From an uncultured Bacilli bacterium (GTDB lineage: Bacteria > Bacillota_I > Bacilli_A > RF39 > UBA660): DNA of 64,000 bases. Of this stretch, positions 17,729-26,708 are shown in pieces. The number at the start of each line of letters is the position of its first letter. The stretch's first letter is position 1. Where the stretch lies: contig CAKORX010000003.1 in NCBI GenBank assembly GCA_934101645.1, positions 124,001-188,000 on the forward strand, written 5' to 3'. The translations under genes and the position numbers were made by a program. The notes beneath the pieces are model-generated. The model had not been told where the DNA came from. It was given only the letters and a program-made list of their open reading frames with translations, and did no database searches.

Positions 17729-19085
17729 ATTTAAAAGAAATAAAATTTTTATTTTAAATAGTTTGAATGGCTATAGATTTAAATTATATTTTTTGATAAT
17801 TTTAATTCTTTCAATTTACTGTACGAGTTCTGTTTTTAAATCTAATATATTTTTAGAAACTTATTATAGTTTTATAAATAGTTGGGTATTTTTGGTTTTA
17901 AGTTTTGTATTTACTATTGTAACACTTGATTTTTGTAAAAAATATAGTAATAAATATTCACTTATGATTAGGCATAAGAATAAATCTACATTTATTAAAA
18001 AATTGATTTTTCCATTTTTCATTATTTGCAGTAGTATATTCCTAATTTTTTTATTATTAATATTTTCACTTTTGATAATCAAAAATGGCCCTTTACCACA
18101 CACATTTAAATTTGTTTACGATTTAAATATTTCTTTTTATTTAGTGTATGTAATATTAAGATTTTTTATCTTTTTAATGTTGTTTTCTTTTTTTATTTAT
18201 ATGTGTTATTTTTTAGTAGGACCAAATATAACATTTGCAATTTACATTGTAATAAGTTTATTTCAATTTTTTTGTAGTAGTAATAAATTATTTTTCCCTT
18301 ATTTTTTAAATGGTTTTTTATATGATAACTTTTTTATGGATTTAACTTTTACAGTTGGGAATATACTAGTTTTTGAAGTGCTTATTTATTTGATATACAA
18401 AAGTTTAAGTTTAAATAAAACTTTTATTGTTGGAAAAATAAAATTCATCTTTTTAAAATCTTTTTATTCTATTAAGAAGAAAATTAAAATTATATTGCCA
18501 ATGCTTATTTCATATATAATATTATTAATTTTTATATTATCTAATTATAAAAATTCTGGCTATTCAAGTGCTAATTTGTTTTATGGAAATATTGCTGAAA
18601 CTGATTTATTGTTTTTGTTACAGAAAACAGTAAAAAGTTTTTTGACAATTTATATTGGTTATTATTTTATAGTTTCGGATTTAAATAGGGCAAAGGAATA
18701 TCTTTTTTTAAGAATGCAAAAAAAGGACTGGTTTTTATATAAAAATTTATTTTTAACTATATCTATTATAATTTTTAAACTTGCATCTTTTGCTCTTTAC
18801 ATAATTTTAAAAAGTGTATATCACTATAATGATAGTGTAAATTTCATATTAGTAATTTCTGACTTATTTTACATATTAACTATTATAGAGCTAATTTATT
18901 TTCTTATTTTTAGTTCTTTTTCTAAAATTAATATTTTAAAAATAATTTTATTCTTGTTATTCACTATTATTTATATTTTAAAAGGATTTTATATAGGTCT
19001 TCCTTTGATAGTAATTTTATATTTCACATTATTTTTATTAAATTATGTTAAAACTATAAAAGGAAGCAATGTTATTTATTTTTAA
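17712..19085 (+). CDS. Large integral membrane protein, second transporter component
   Basis: 457 residues with about 11-12 membrane helices and short loops, very rich in Phe, Ile and Leu. No conserved domain is recognised; gene order suggests it is a permease partner of the overlapping ATPase. I start it at ATG 17712 (17 bp overlap with the ATPase); an in-frame GTG exists at 17673 but lies deep within the ATPase gene. No strong Shine-Dalgarno is present, so translational coupling is likely. It ends the four-gene unit. Confidence 0.6.
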   Translation: MKRINEFKRNKIFILNSLNGYRFKLYFLIILILSIYCTSSVFKSNIFLETYYSFINSWVFLVLSFVFTIVTLDFCKKYSNKYSLMIRHKNKSTFIKKLIFPFFIICSSIFLIFLLLIFSLLIIKNGPLPHTFKFVYDLNISFYLVYVILRFFIFLMLFSFFIYMCYFLVGPNITFAIYIVISLFQFFCSSNKLFFPYFLNGFLYDNFFMDLTFTVGNILVFEVLIYLIYKSLSLNKTFIVGKIKFIFLKSFYSIKKKIKIILPMLISYIILLIFILSNYKNSGYSSANLFYGNIAETDLLFLLQKTVKSFLTIYIGYYFIVSDLNRAKEYLFLRMQKKDWFLYKNLFLTISIIIFKLASFALYIILKSVYHYNDSVNFILVISDLFYILTIIELIYFLIFSSFSKINILKIILFLLFTIIYILKGFYIGLPLIVILYFTLFLLNYVKTIKGSNVIYF

Positions 19086-19131
19086 AAATATAATTTTTAT
19101 GTTATAATCATTTTAAGAAAAAGGTGATAAT

Positions 19132-20319
19132 GTGGATAAAAAAATTACGATAGGACTATTTAATGACTCATTTTTTCCAATGGCCGATGGAGTTATTATG
19201 GTTATGGATAATTATGCAAGAAGATTATGTAAATATGCAAATGTTATAGTATTTGTTCCAGAGTATTTAACAAAAAAATATGATGATAGCGTTTTCCCAT
19301 ATAAGGTTGTTAGATGTCATTCTGTTAAAGTACCATTTTTAGACTATTCAGTCTCTGTCCCTAAAATAGATCCTAAATTTTCAAGAGAACTTAATAAGTA
19401 TAAACTTGACATAGTCCATATTCATTCACCATTTACAATGGGTAAGGCTGGGCTTGCCTATGCTAAAAAACATCATATTCCTTGCATTGCTACGATGCAT
19501 TCACAGTTTAAACTTGATTTTTTAAGAGCGGTAAAATCTGAAAAATTTGCAGATAAATTAACTAGTAATTTAATCAAAATATTTAATAAATGTGATGAAT
19601 GCTGGGCTGTAAATAAAGAGGTAGCAAGAATATATTATGAAGATTATCACTATAAAACTATGCCTAGAGTAATGAATAATGCTACTGAAATGTTACCTGT
19701 AGAAAATTATAAAAAGGCATGTGATTATATTAATAAAAAACATCATATTCATTCAAGTGAAAAAGTATTTTTATTTGTTGGCAGAATAAATAAATTAAAA
19801 AACATATTCTTTATAGCAGATGCAATAAAAGCTTTAACTTTAAAAAATGTTAAATTTAAATTTAAAATGCTTTTTGTGGGAACTGGTCAAGATGAAGAAA
19901 AACTTGTAAGTTATATTCATGAACTTGGTATTGAAGAGAATGTAATAATGGTTGGAAAAATTACAGATAGAAAAGAACTTGCTTGTTACTATGCAAGAGC
20001 AGACTTATTTTTATTTCCATCAGTTTATGATGCATCTTCGATAGTTCAAATAGAATCTGCATCTCAAAAAACACCTACAATATTTTTAGAAAATACTGCA
20101 ACAAGTGCAACAGTAACAAATAATGTTAATGGTTTTATAAGTAAACCAACAGTAGGAGCTTTTTCAGATAAAATTATTGAAGTTATGACAGATAAAAAAC
20201 TATATGACAAAGTAAGTGAGAACGCCTATATTGATTTATATAAAACTTGGGATAAAACTGTTGATGAAGTATATGATTTATATATAAATTTGATTAGTAA
20301 AAACCATAAAAAATGTTAA
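19132..20319 (+). CDS. Group 4 glycosyltransferase, probably glycolipid synthase
   Basis: 395 residues with GT4 (GT-B fold) features: N-terminal glycine-rich acceptor side (GLFNDSFFPMADGV), HIHSPFTMG, the ATMHSQF block, the second-domain start FVGRINKLKN and the C-terminal donor site YDASSIVQIESASQKTP in place of the classical EX7E. This is the arrangement of diacylglycerol glucosyltransferases of Firmicutes and Mollicutes, which make membrane glycolipids at the cytoplasmic face. Start is GTG 19132 after AAAGGTGAT, with TGtTATAAT just upstream. The lipid substrate is inferred. Confidence 0.82.
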   Translation: MDKKITIGLFNDSFFPMADGVIMVMDNYARRLCKYANVIVFVPEYLTKKYDDSVFPYKVVRCHSVKVPFLDYSVSVPKIDPKFSRELNKYKLDIVHIHSPFTMGKAGLAYAKKHHIPCIATMHSQFKLDFLRAVKSEKFADKLTSNLIKIFNKCDECWAVNKEVARIYYEDYHYKTMPRVMNNATEMLPVENYKKACDYINKKHHIHSSEKVFLFVGRINKLKNIFFIADAIKALTLKNVKFKFKMLFVGTGQDEEKLVSYIHELGIEENVIMVGKITDRKELACYYARADLFLFPSVYDASSIVQIESASQKTPTIFLENTATSATVTNNVNGFISKPTVGAFSDKIIEVMTDKKLYDKVSENAYIDLYKTWDKTVDEVYDLYINLISKNHKKC

Positions 20320-20366
20320 TAAAAATTAAAAATTTGCAAAAAAATAAAAAAAATGCTAAAAAAGTG

Positions 20367-20395
20367 TTCACAAACCTAATTTTTTATGATAAAAT
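20367..20395 (+). promoter_or_regulatory. Promoter of the tRNA-Tyr/Gln/Lys unit
   Basis: TTCACA (20367-20372), 17 bp, TAAAAT (20390-20395), 38 bp before the first tRNA base. Confidence 0.65.
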
Positions 20396-20433
20396 CTATT
20401 ATGTCTTTAGGGAAAGGAAACTTTCTAGTGTTT

Positions 20434-20517
20434 GGAAGGATAGCGAAGTGGCCAAACGCGGCAGACTGTAAATCTGTTCCTTCGGGTTCGATGGTTCAAA
20501 TCCATCTCCTTCCACCA
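20434..20517 (+). tRNA. tRNA-Tyr (GUA)
   Basis: 84 nt class II tRNA with long variable arm. Acceptor GGAAGGA/TCCTTCC, anticodon loop CTGTAAA (anticodon GTA), encoded CCA. Confidence 0.95.
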
Positions 20518-20527
20518 TTTCAAATAT

Positions 20528-20603
20528 TGCCTCGTAGCCAAGTGGCAAGGCATCAGACTTTGACTCTGACATTCCGATGGTTCGAATCCATCCGAGGCAG
20601 CCA
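20528..20603 (+). tRNA. tRNA-Gln (UUG)
   Basis: Acceptor TGCCTCG/CGAGGCA, anticodon stem TCAGA/TCTGA with loop CTTTGAC (anticodon TTG), discriminator G and encoded CCA. Confidence 0.95.
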
Positions 20604-20613
20604 TTTCAAATAC

Positions 20614-20689
20614 GTCCTGTTAGCTCAGTCGGTAGAGCATTTGACTTTTAATCAAAGGGTCTGGAGTTCGAATCTCCAACAGGACACCA
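20614..20689 (+). tRNA. tRNA-Lys (UUU)
   Basis: Acceptor GTCCTGT/ACAGGAC, anticodon stem TTTGA/TCAAA with loop CTTTTAA (anticodon TTT), encoded CCA. Confidence 0.95.
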
Positions 20690-20699
20690 TTTAAAAAAT

Positions 20700-20721
20700 A
20701 ATTCCGAAAGGAATTTTTTTT
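20700..20721 (+). terminator. Terminator of the tRNA-Tyr/Gln/Lys unit
   Basis: AATTCC-GAAA-GGAATT followed by six or more T; the GAAA tetraloop makes it stable. Confidence 0.88.
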
Positions 20722-20780
20722 ATGCCTGTTTTTCTTTTATTTTACTTTAATTTATTGTATAATCTCTATAGGTGGTAATA

Positions 20781-21704
20781 GTGAAAGATGCAAAAGTAAT
20801 TTTCATGGGAACTCCAGATTTTGCTGTCCCTGTTTTAAAATATTTGACTAAAAATACAAATGTTGTTTTAGTAGTTACAAAAAAAGATACTTTTGAAGGA
20901 AGAAAAAAAGTACTTACTTTTTCTCCAGTAAAAAAAATAGCTTTAGAAAATAATATTGATGTTATTACTCCAGATAAAATAAAAGATGCTGAGGAAATAA
21001 TTGGTGAAATTAACCCTGATATTATAATTACTTGTGCATATGGAAAAATAGTCCCAGAAAGTATTTTAAATATTCCCAAATATGGTTCCATTAATGTGCA
21101 TGCTTCATTATTACCAAAATATCGTGGAGCATCTCCGATACAAACTGCAATATTAAATGGCGATGAAAAAACTGGTGTTACGATAATGTACATGGATAAA
21201 GGAATGGATACTGGAGATATAATTTCTATGAAAGAAATATGTATAGATCCTTTAGATGATTATTTAAGTTTAAGTAATAAACTTTCTATTTTAGGAACAG
21301 ATTTATTAAAAGAAACTTTACCTAGTATTTTAAAAGGCGAAAACAAAAGAGTTTGTCAAGATAATGCTAAGGCTAGTTATACTAGGCTTATTGCTAGGGA
21401 AGATGAAAAAATTGACTTTAATAGACCTGGCAAAGATATAATTAATCAAATAAGAGCATTTTCTCCATCTCCTTACGCAAATTTTACTTTAAATGATAAA
21501 GAAATTAAAATTGTTAAGGCTTCATTTACTCCAACAAAAGTTAAAATACCTTATGAAGTAGAAGTAACCAAGTCATCACTTGCTATAACTTGCGCTGATG
21601 GAATTATAAATCTTGAAATAGTTAAACCATTTGGTAAAAATGAAATGAATATTAAATCGTTTTTAAATGGAATAGATAAGGATAAAGTTTATGTTAATCA
21701 TTAA
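20781..21704 (+). CDS. fmt: Methionyl-tRNA formyltransferase
   Basis: 307 residues. It formylates Met-tRNAi with 10-formyl-THF before initiation. The N-terminal VIFMGTPDFAVPVL, the block NVHASLLPKYRGASPIQ (with catalytic Asn and His) and the TGVTIMYMDKGMDTGDI block with the catalytic Asp are all standard. I start it at GTG 20781 because AGGTGG lies 5 nt upstream; the in-frame GTG at 20772 falls within that ribosome site. The peptide deformylase gene that often adjoins fmt is not present. It overlaps the next gene by 14 bp. Confidence 0.95.
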   Translation: MKDAKVIFMGTPDFAVPVLKYLTKNTNVVLVVTKKDTFEGRKKVLTFSPVKKIALENNIDVITPDKIKDAEEIIGEINPDIIITCAYGKIVPESILNIPKYGSINVHASLLPKYRGASPIQTAILNGDEKTGVTIMYMDKGMDTGDIISMKEICIDPLDDYLSLSNKLSILGTDLLKETLPSILKGENKRVCQDNAKASYTRLIAREDEKIDFNRPGKDIINQIRAFSPSPYANFTLNDKEIKIVKASFTPTKVKIPYEVEVTKSSLAITCADGIINLEIVKPFGKNEMNIKSFLNGIDKDKVYVNH

Positions 21705-22323
21705 TTATATTAAAAAGAAAAAACCTGACAGCATGTTTATTAAAGTTTGGGAAAATAAAAGATTACATGCACTAATTTGTTTAATACTATGGGCTATATT
21801 TATTACTTTTGTATTTCTTATTTTAGGAAGTTTTGAAAAAAATGTGAAAACCCCTTCGAATGATAATAATATAAATGAAGAAGAAAAAATTATCACGTTT
21901 GATGAAATGAAGGAAAAACTTTTACATAATAAATTTGAGTATAAATATAGTTTATATGTAAATAGCAAAAATATTTTATATTACGGAGTTAAAAATGGAT
22001 TAAATGATTCAGGATATAAAGAAGAAAATGATAAAATAATAAGATATGTTATCGAAAACGAGAAAGAATATCAACTTATAATGAATACAAAAGTTGAAGT
22101 TAATAATTTATATGAAGATATAGATAAAAATTTAATTGATTTAAATTATGTATTTGCTTTACTTGATAATATGAATAAAGAAATTGATGAAGTTACGGAA
22201 AGTTTATATTATAGTAATGATGAATTAAATATTAAAATTAAGATTAATTCAGATAGTATTGAATCTATTGATATTTTAAAAGGTCTTGATAGTTATTTTT
22301 TAGAATTCAGTAATGTTTTATAA
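21691..22323 (+). CDS. Single-pass membrane protein, unknown function
   Basis: 210 residues, not recognised. After a basic N-terminus there is one helix (about 29-50, ICLILWAIFITFVFLILGSF) followed by an acidic extracellular part of about 155 residues, rich in Asn, Asp, Glu, Lys and Tyr, without cysteines. Its ATG overlaps the end of fmt by 14 bp (AAGGATAAAG as ribosome site) and the pgsA-like gene follows after 13 bp, so the three form an operon. Possibly a lipoprotein-like or envelope-associated factor; nothing more can be said. Confidence 0.6.
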   Translation: MLIINYIKKKKPDSMFIKVWENKRLHALICLILWAIFITFVFLILGSFEKNVKTPSNDNNINEEEKIITFDEMKEKLLHNKFEYKYSLYVNSKNILYYGVKNGLNDSGYKEENDKIIRYVIENEKEYQLIMNTKVEVNNLYEDIDKNLIDLNYVFALLDNMNKEIDEVTESLYYSNDELNIKIKINSDSIESIDILKGLDSYFLEFSNVL

Positions 22324-22336
22324 TAATGGTGATTGT

Positions 22337-23083
22337 ATGAAAAAGTTTATGTTAGTATTTGTTAATTTGCTTACAATGGTAAGAATAATTGGCGTTTTTA
22401 TGATTGTTCCTATATTTTTTACATATGGAGGAGTTAGTGCTGCGATTTTATCAGTAGCATGTTATTTAACTGATTGTATAGATGGCTTCTTAGCAAGAAA
22501 ATATCATGTTGCAACATTTTTTGGTAGTATGTTTGATGGTGTTGCTGATAAACTTTTTTCATGTAGTAATTTAATAATTTTATTTAAGGTAACAAGCTAC
22601 TCAATTATTTCTATTATATTTGAAATAGCAATTGTACTTGTACAACTTGTTAAATTTCAAAAAAATGTTAATATTCAATCTTCGAAACTTGGAAAAATAA
22701 AAACGATTATAATGAGTATCACGGTAATTTTAATTTATTTAATTACTGATATTAAAAAACTTTCTTTTTTAGGAGATAAATTTATAAATTATATAGTATC
22801 CATAAATCATGACACATTATATTTCATTTTATTTATTCCACTTTACATTTTTCAAGTTTTAACATTATATTCATATTTAAAATTCTTAAAAACTTATAAC
22901 TTTAAAGAAGAACATCATGCTCCAAAAGTAGATATTAAATTAAAACCTAAGACATCTATAAAAAATAGATTTGATAATTTTTGTACTTTGTGGCTAAATA
23001 ATGAATTTTATGAAAAATATAAAGATTCTCAGGGACTTAGAGAAATACGTAAAAGTATAAAAAATAATGAGAGAGTAAAGTAA
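22337..23083 (+). CDS. CDP-alcohol phosphatidyltransferase (PgsA-like)
   Basis: 248 residues, multi-pass membrane enzyme. The complete CDP-OH-P motif is present: Asp46-x2-Asp49-Gly50-x2-Ala53-Arg54-x8-Gly63-x3-Asp67-x3-Asp71. The family joins CDP-diacylglycerol to glycerol-3-phosphate or a similar alcohol in phospholipid synthesis. The C-terminal ~55 residues form a soluble basic tail not usual for PgsA, so the acceptor alcohol remains open. Start ATG 22337 with GGTGATTGT upstream is preferred over the ORF-extending 22313. Confidence 0.85.
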   Translation: MKKFMLVFVNLLTMVRIIGVFMIVPIFFTYGGVSAAILSVACYLTDCIDGFLARKYHVATFFGSMFDGVADKLFSCSNLIILFKVTSYSIISIIFEIAIVLVQLVKFQKNVNIQSSKLGKIKTIIMSITVILIYLITDIKKLSFLGDKFINYIVSINHDTLYFILFIPLYIFQVLTLYSYLKFLKTYNFKEEHHAPKVDIKLKPKTSIKNRFDNFCTLWLNNEFYEKYKDSQGLREIRKSIKNNERVK

Positions 23084-23099
23084 AAATACTCTTTTTTTA
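23072..23099 (+). terminator. Terminator after the pgsA-like gene
   Basis: AGAGTA-AAGTAAAAA-TACTCT followed by TTTTTT; it begins inside the last codons of the gene. Confidence 0.7.
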
Positions 23100-23110
23100 T
23101 GTCAAAATAT

Positions 23111-23118
23111 GATATAAT
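23111..23118 (+). promoter_or_regulatory. Extended -10 promoter of rlmN giving a leaderless mRNA
   Basis: TGaTATAAT with the -10 hexamer at 23113-23118; the expected start point (+7) coincides with the A of the rlmN ATG at 23125. No Shine-Dalgarno exists in between. Confidence 0.7.
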
Positions 23119-23124
23119 TTTTCT

Positions 23125-24141
23125 ATGGAAAATATTTTTAATTATTCAAAAACCCTTTTAGAAGAAAAACTTGTAAGTGATGGATATAAAAAGTTTATGG
23201 CATCACAAATTTTTGATTGGATTTATGATAAAAAAGTTTATAACCCAGATATGTTTTCTAATATAAAAAAAGAAAATATAGAGTATATTAAGAAAAATTT
23301 TAGTTTTGATTTTATTGAAATGGAAAAAGTCGAGGAAGATACTTTAGTAAAAAAATTCTTATTTAAACTTAAGGATGGAGAAAAAATCGAATCTGTATTA
23401 ATGGTCCATGATTATGGATTAAGTGTTTGTATTTCTTCCCAAGTTGGATGTAATATGGGATGTAAATTTTGTGAAAGTGGAAGACTTAAAAAAGTACGTA
23501 ATTTGAAGACTTATGAAATGTTAGAGCAAATAATTTTAATTTCTGATTATATAAAGAAGAGAATAGATAGCTGCGTTATTATGGGGATTGGAGAGCCTTT
23601 TGATAATTATGATAATGTAATTAACTTTTTAAAAATAATAAATGACCCCAAGGCTTTAAATATTGGAGCAAGGCATATAACTGTGTCAACATGTGGAATT
23701 GTTCCTAAAATAAAGGAGTTTGCACTTTTACCTTTGCAAGTAAATTTAGCAATTAGTCTTCATGCTCCAAATGATGAGATTAGAAATAAAATAATGCCAA
23801 TAAGTAAAGCATATAGTATTAAAGAGCTTATGGTAGCACTAGATTATTATTATGAAAAAACAAACCGAAGAATTACTTTTGAATATGTTATGTTAAAAGG
23901 TGTAAATGATTCTAAAGAGTGTGCACAAATGCTTGCTAATCTTATTAAAGGTAAAAATGCATATGTAAATTTAATTGCATATAATGAAACTAAAAATATT
24001 GATTTCAAAGAAAGTCCAAAAAGCACTATTGATGAATTTTACGATGTTTTGAAAAAAAATAATATAGATGTTACTGTTCGTCGTAAATTTGGCAATAAAA
24101 TTTCGGCAGCATGTGGACAGCTTCGTAGTAAAGAAGTATAG
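23125..24141 (+). CDS. rlmN: 23S rRNA (A2503-C2)/tRNA (A37-C2) methyltransferase RlmN
   Basis: 338 residues, a radical-SAM enzyme methylating A2503 of 23S rRNA. The cluster motif is C-x3-C-x2-C in CNMGCKFC, the SAM-binding region (GIGEPFDNYDN) follows, then SLHAPNDEIRNKIMPI, and the C-terminal catalytic cysteine is in AACGQL. The N-terminus lines up with the family without gap, so the ATG at 23125 is the true start although there is no ribosome binding site; the upstream TATAAT makes the message leaderless. It stands between a terminator and the prpC promoter. Confidence 0.95.
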   Translation: MENIFNYSKTLLEEKLVSDGYKKFMASQIFDWIYDKKVYNPDMFSNIKKENIEYIKKNFSFDFIEMEKVEEDTLVKKFLFKLKDGEKIESVLMVHDYGLSVCISSQVGCNMGCKFCESGRLKKVRNLKTYEMLEQIILISDYIKKRIDSCVIMGIGEPFDNYDNVINFLKIINDPKALNIGARHITVSTCGIVPKIKEFALLPLQVNLAISLHAPNDEIRNKIMPISKAYSIKELMVALDYYYEKTNRRITFEYVMLKGVNDSKECAQMLANLIKGKNAYVNLIAYNETKNIDFKESPKSTIDEFYDVLKKNNIDVTVRRKFGNKISAACGQLRSKEV

Positions 24142-24189
24142 TAAAATAAAAAAATTAATGATATAATGACAAAGAAGATAGGTGATGAA

Positions 24190-24936
24190 ATGAAAGCATT
24201 TTATTTAACTGATGCTGGAAAAGTACGTAGTCATAATGAGGATAGTGTAACAATACTGAAAAATCAAAGTGGTGAATATCTTTTAATGGTTGCTGATGGA
24301 ATGGGTGGCCATAGAAAAGGTGAGGTAGCATCCTCTATAGCACTTACTCATTTAGGTAAAAGATTTACTGATATAGCAAGTGTTGGTACAAAATATGACG
24401 CGGTTAATTGGCTTAATGATAATGTAAATGAAATAAATAAAAATATACTTGACTATGCAAGTGAGCATGAAGATTCTACGGGAATGGGTTCAACACTTGT
24501 AGTAGCAATTCAAACAAAAGATTATTTAATTTTTGGAAATATAGGAGATTCTTCGGGATATGTAGTTAAAAATAAAAAACTTCATAAAGTTACAAAAGAT
24601 CATACTTTAGTAAATCTTTTAGTAGAGGCTGGTAATTTAACTGAAGAGGAAGCAAAATATCATCCAAAGAAAAATGTATTAATGAGAGCACTTGGAGCTA
24701 CTGAGAAAGTAGAAATGGATATATTTGATGTTGACATGAATAATGAGGGCATCATGTTATGTTCTGATGGACTTACTACAATGCTTTCAGATGATCAAAT
24801 AGAAAGGGTTTTAAATGATGAAGAGCTTGATGCAAATGAAAAAGTAATTAAGCTTATTCAAAAGTGTAATGCTAGAGGCGGATTTGATAATGTTTCGATA
24901 GCATATTTAGAGAAAAAGGAGGCTGATAATAAGTGA
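24190..24936 (+). CDS. prpC: PP2C-family Ser/Thr protein phosphatase (PrpC/Stp)
   Basis: 248 residues. Motifs of the PPM/PP2C fold are in place: TDAGKVRSHNEDSV (metal Asp and the RxHNED block), MVADGMGGHRKGE, GSTLVVAI, IGDSSGYV and a late SDGLTTM plus GGFDNVSIA. It removes phosphates placed by the partner kinase encoded next. Start ATG 24190 follows AGGTGAT; the longer form from 24166 begins upstream of that site. TGaTATAAT at 24160-24167 is the likely promoter. It overlaps the kinase gene by 4 bp (GTGA). Confidence 0.95.
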   Translation: MKAFYLTDAGKVRSHNEDSVTILKNQSGEYLLMVADGMGGHRKGEVASSIALTHLGKRFTDIASVGTKYDAVNWLNDNVNEINKNILDYASEHEDSTGMGSTLVVAIQTKDYLIFGNIGDSSGYVVKNKKLHKVTKDHTLVNLLVEAGNLTEEEAKYHPKKNVLMRALGATEKVEMDIFDVDMNNEGIMLCSDGLTTMLSDDQIERVLNDEELDANEKVIKLIQKCNARGGFDNVSIAYLEKKEADNK

Positions 24937-26708
24937 TTGCTAAAGGTCAAAAAATTTCTGACCGCTATCAAATAATAAAATCAATCGGTGAAGGTGGCAT
25001 GGCAAACGTTTATCTTGCCTATGATACCATTTTAGAAAGAAATGTTGCAGTTAAAGTTTTAAGAGGAGATCTTGCAAATGATGAGAAATTTGTTCGTAGA
25101 TTTCAAAGAGAGGCTTTACAAGCATCAAGTTTATCACATCCTAATATAGTTGAAGTTTATGATGTAGGCGAAGATAATGGCGAATACTACATTGTAATGG
25201 AATATGTTGAGGGAAAACATTTAAAAAATTTACTTAAAAAGCGTGGCAAACTTACTATTACTGAGGTTGTAGATATAATGCTTCAGGTAACAAGTGGTTT
25301 ATCTGTTGCTCATGATAGTTACATAATTCATCGAGATATCAAACCTCAAAATATTATGATTTTAGATAATGGTCTTGTAAAACTAACTGATTTTGGTATA
25401 GCGCTTGCAATGAATTCAACTCAGCTTACCCAGACAAATTCGGTTATGGGTTCAGTTCATTATTTACCTCCAGAGCAGGCAAGTGGTAAGGGAGCAACAC
25501 TTCAAAGTGATATTTATTCATTGGGAATACTTATGTATGAACTTCTTACTGGAAAACTACCTTTTAGAGGAGAAAATGCTGTAGAAATTGCTTTAAAACA
25601 TTTAAAAGAAAATATTCCTAGTATTAGAAAAGAAATTCCAGATATTCCTCAATCTATCGAAAATATTATTTTAAGAGCTACTGCAAAAAATCCTAAGAAC
25701 AGATATGCAGATGCAAGAGAAATGCATGATGATTTGGCAACATGTTTGGATGAATCAAGAAAAAATGAAATAAGAATTAGTTATAAATATCCAGAAATAG
25801 ATTTAGATGATGGAAAAATGCTAAAAATAAAAAATGAAAAAGAAAATCTTACAAAAAAGGAAAGTGATGAGATTATAGCAAAGAAAATAACCCAAAATGA
25901 TATGCGTAAACAAAATAAAACATTAGTTGTTTTAATATCAATATTTACGGGAATTGTAGTATTAATAACAAGTATTGTAGTACTTCTTCCAAAAATTACT
26001 AAAAAAGCACAAGTTACAGTTCCAGATGTTTCTAATATGACTGTTGCAAAAGCAAGTGAATTATTAGAAAAAGAAGGTTTTACTGTATCACCAGAACAAA
26101 TTGAGGAAGAAGATGTAAAAGTTGAAAAAGGTAATGTCATAACTACTGTGCCATCTCCGGGAACAAAGCATAAAAAAGGTTATGAAATTACATTGAAAGT
26201 TTCAACAGGAAATAAGTCTTTAGAAGTTGAAGATTATACAGGTAAGAATTATCTAGAAATTAAAGGAAAGCTTGAAGCTTATGGAATTATAGTTGAAATT
26301 AAAGAAGTTGAAATTGAAGCTGATTCTGAGGATGAATATGAAACAAATATGATTATGGAACAATCTGTTAAAAAAGGCGAGTATTTAACAAGTGGAGATA
26401 GAATTGAACTTTCAATTCCATTAATTAAAAACTTATATCCAGATTTTACTGATGGTATTTATACAATCGTAGATGTAATAGATTTTGTAAGAGAATACAA
26501 ATTAAATGTAAAATATTTAGATAAAGATGGAAAAACTTTATCAATTAATGATAGCAATGCAAATGAATATAGCGATTATAAAATTATTTCTCAAAATAGA
26601 AAAGCTGGAACAAAGGTTACTGAGGGAGCACAGTTAATTATTAAAATTGATGTTTCTGAAAAAAATAATGATAGTGAAAATAAAACTTGTGACGGCGGTT
26701 TATGTTAA
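24933..26708 (+). CDS. prkC: PASTA-domain Ser/Thr protein kinase (PrkC/StkP)
   Basis: 591 residues. Cytoplasmic kinase domain (about 12-270) with P-loop GEGGMANV, Lys41 (VAVKVL), catalytic Asp135 in HRDIKPQN and DFG at 153-155. A membrane helix lies near 329-352, followed by about three extracellular PASTA domains that bind peptidoglycan fragments (first begins VTVPDVSNMTVAKA). PrkC senses muropeptides and controls growth, division and spore germination in Bacillus. GTG start, overlapping the phosphatase stop, with AGGAGG 10 nt before. The tail ends in CDGGLC, with two cysteines that are unusual for the family. Confidence 0.95.
   Translation: MIAKGQKISDRYQIIKSIGEGGMANVYLAYDTILERNVAVKVLRGDLANDEKFVRRFQREALQASSLSHPNIVEVYDVGEDNGEYYIVMEYVEGKHLKNLLKKRGKLTITEVVDIMLQVTSGLSVAHDSYIIHRDIKPQNIMILDNGLVKLTDFGIALAMNSTQLTQTNSVMGSVHYLPPEQASGKGATLQSDIYSLGILMYELLTGKLPFRGENAVEIALKHLKENIPSIRKEIPDIPQSIENIILRATAKNPKNRYADAREMHDDLATCLDESRKNEIRISYKYPEIDLDDGKMLKIKNEKENLTKKESDEIIAKKITQNDMRKQNKTLVVLISIFTGIVVLITSIVVLLPKITKKAQVTVPDVSNMTVAKASELLEKEGFTVSPEQIEEEDVKVEKGNVITTVPSPGTKHKKGYEITLKVSTGNKSLEVEDYTGKNYLEIKGKLEAYGIIVEIKEVEIEADSEDEYETNMIMEQSVKKGEYLTSGDRIELSIPLIKNLYPDFTDGIYTIVDVIDFVREYKLNVKYLDKDGKTLSINDSNANEYSDYKIISQNRKAGTKVTEGAQLIIKIDVSEKNNDSENKTCDGGLC

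Noticed and set aside
15298..19085. Genomic island integrated at tRNA-Thr
   Set aside because: No integrase and no repeated tRNA 3' end could be found downstream; base composition looks like the surroundings.
20386..20694. 102-residue open frame across the tRNA-Tyr/Gln/Lys cluster
   Set aside because: It is a frame running through three well-formed tRNA genes; no independent support for a protein.
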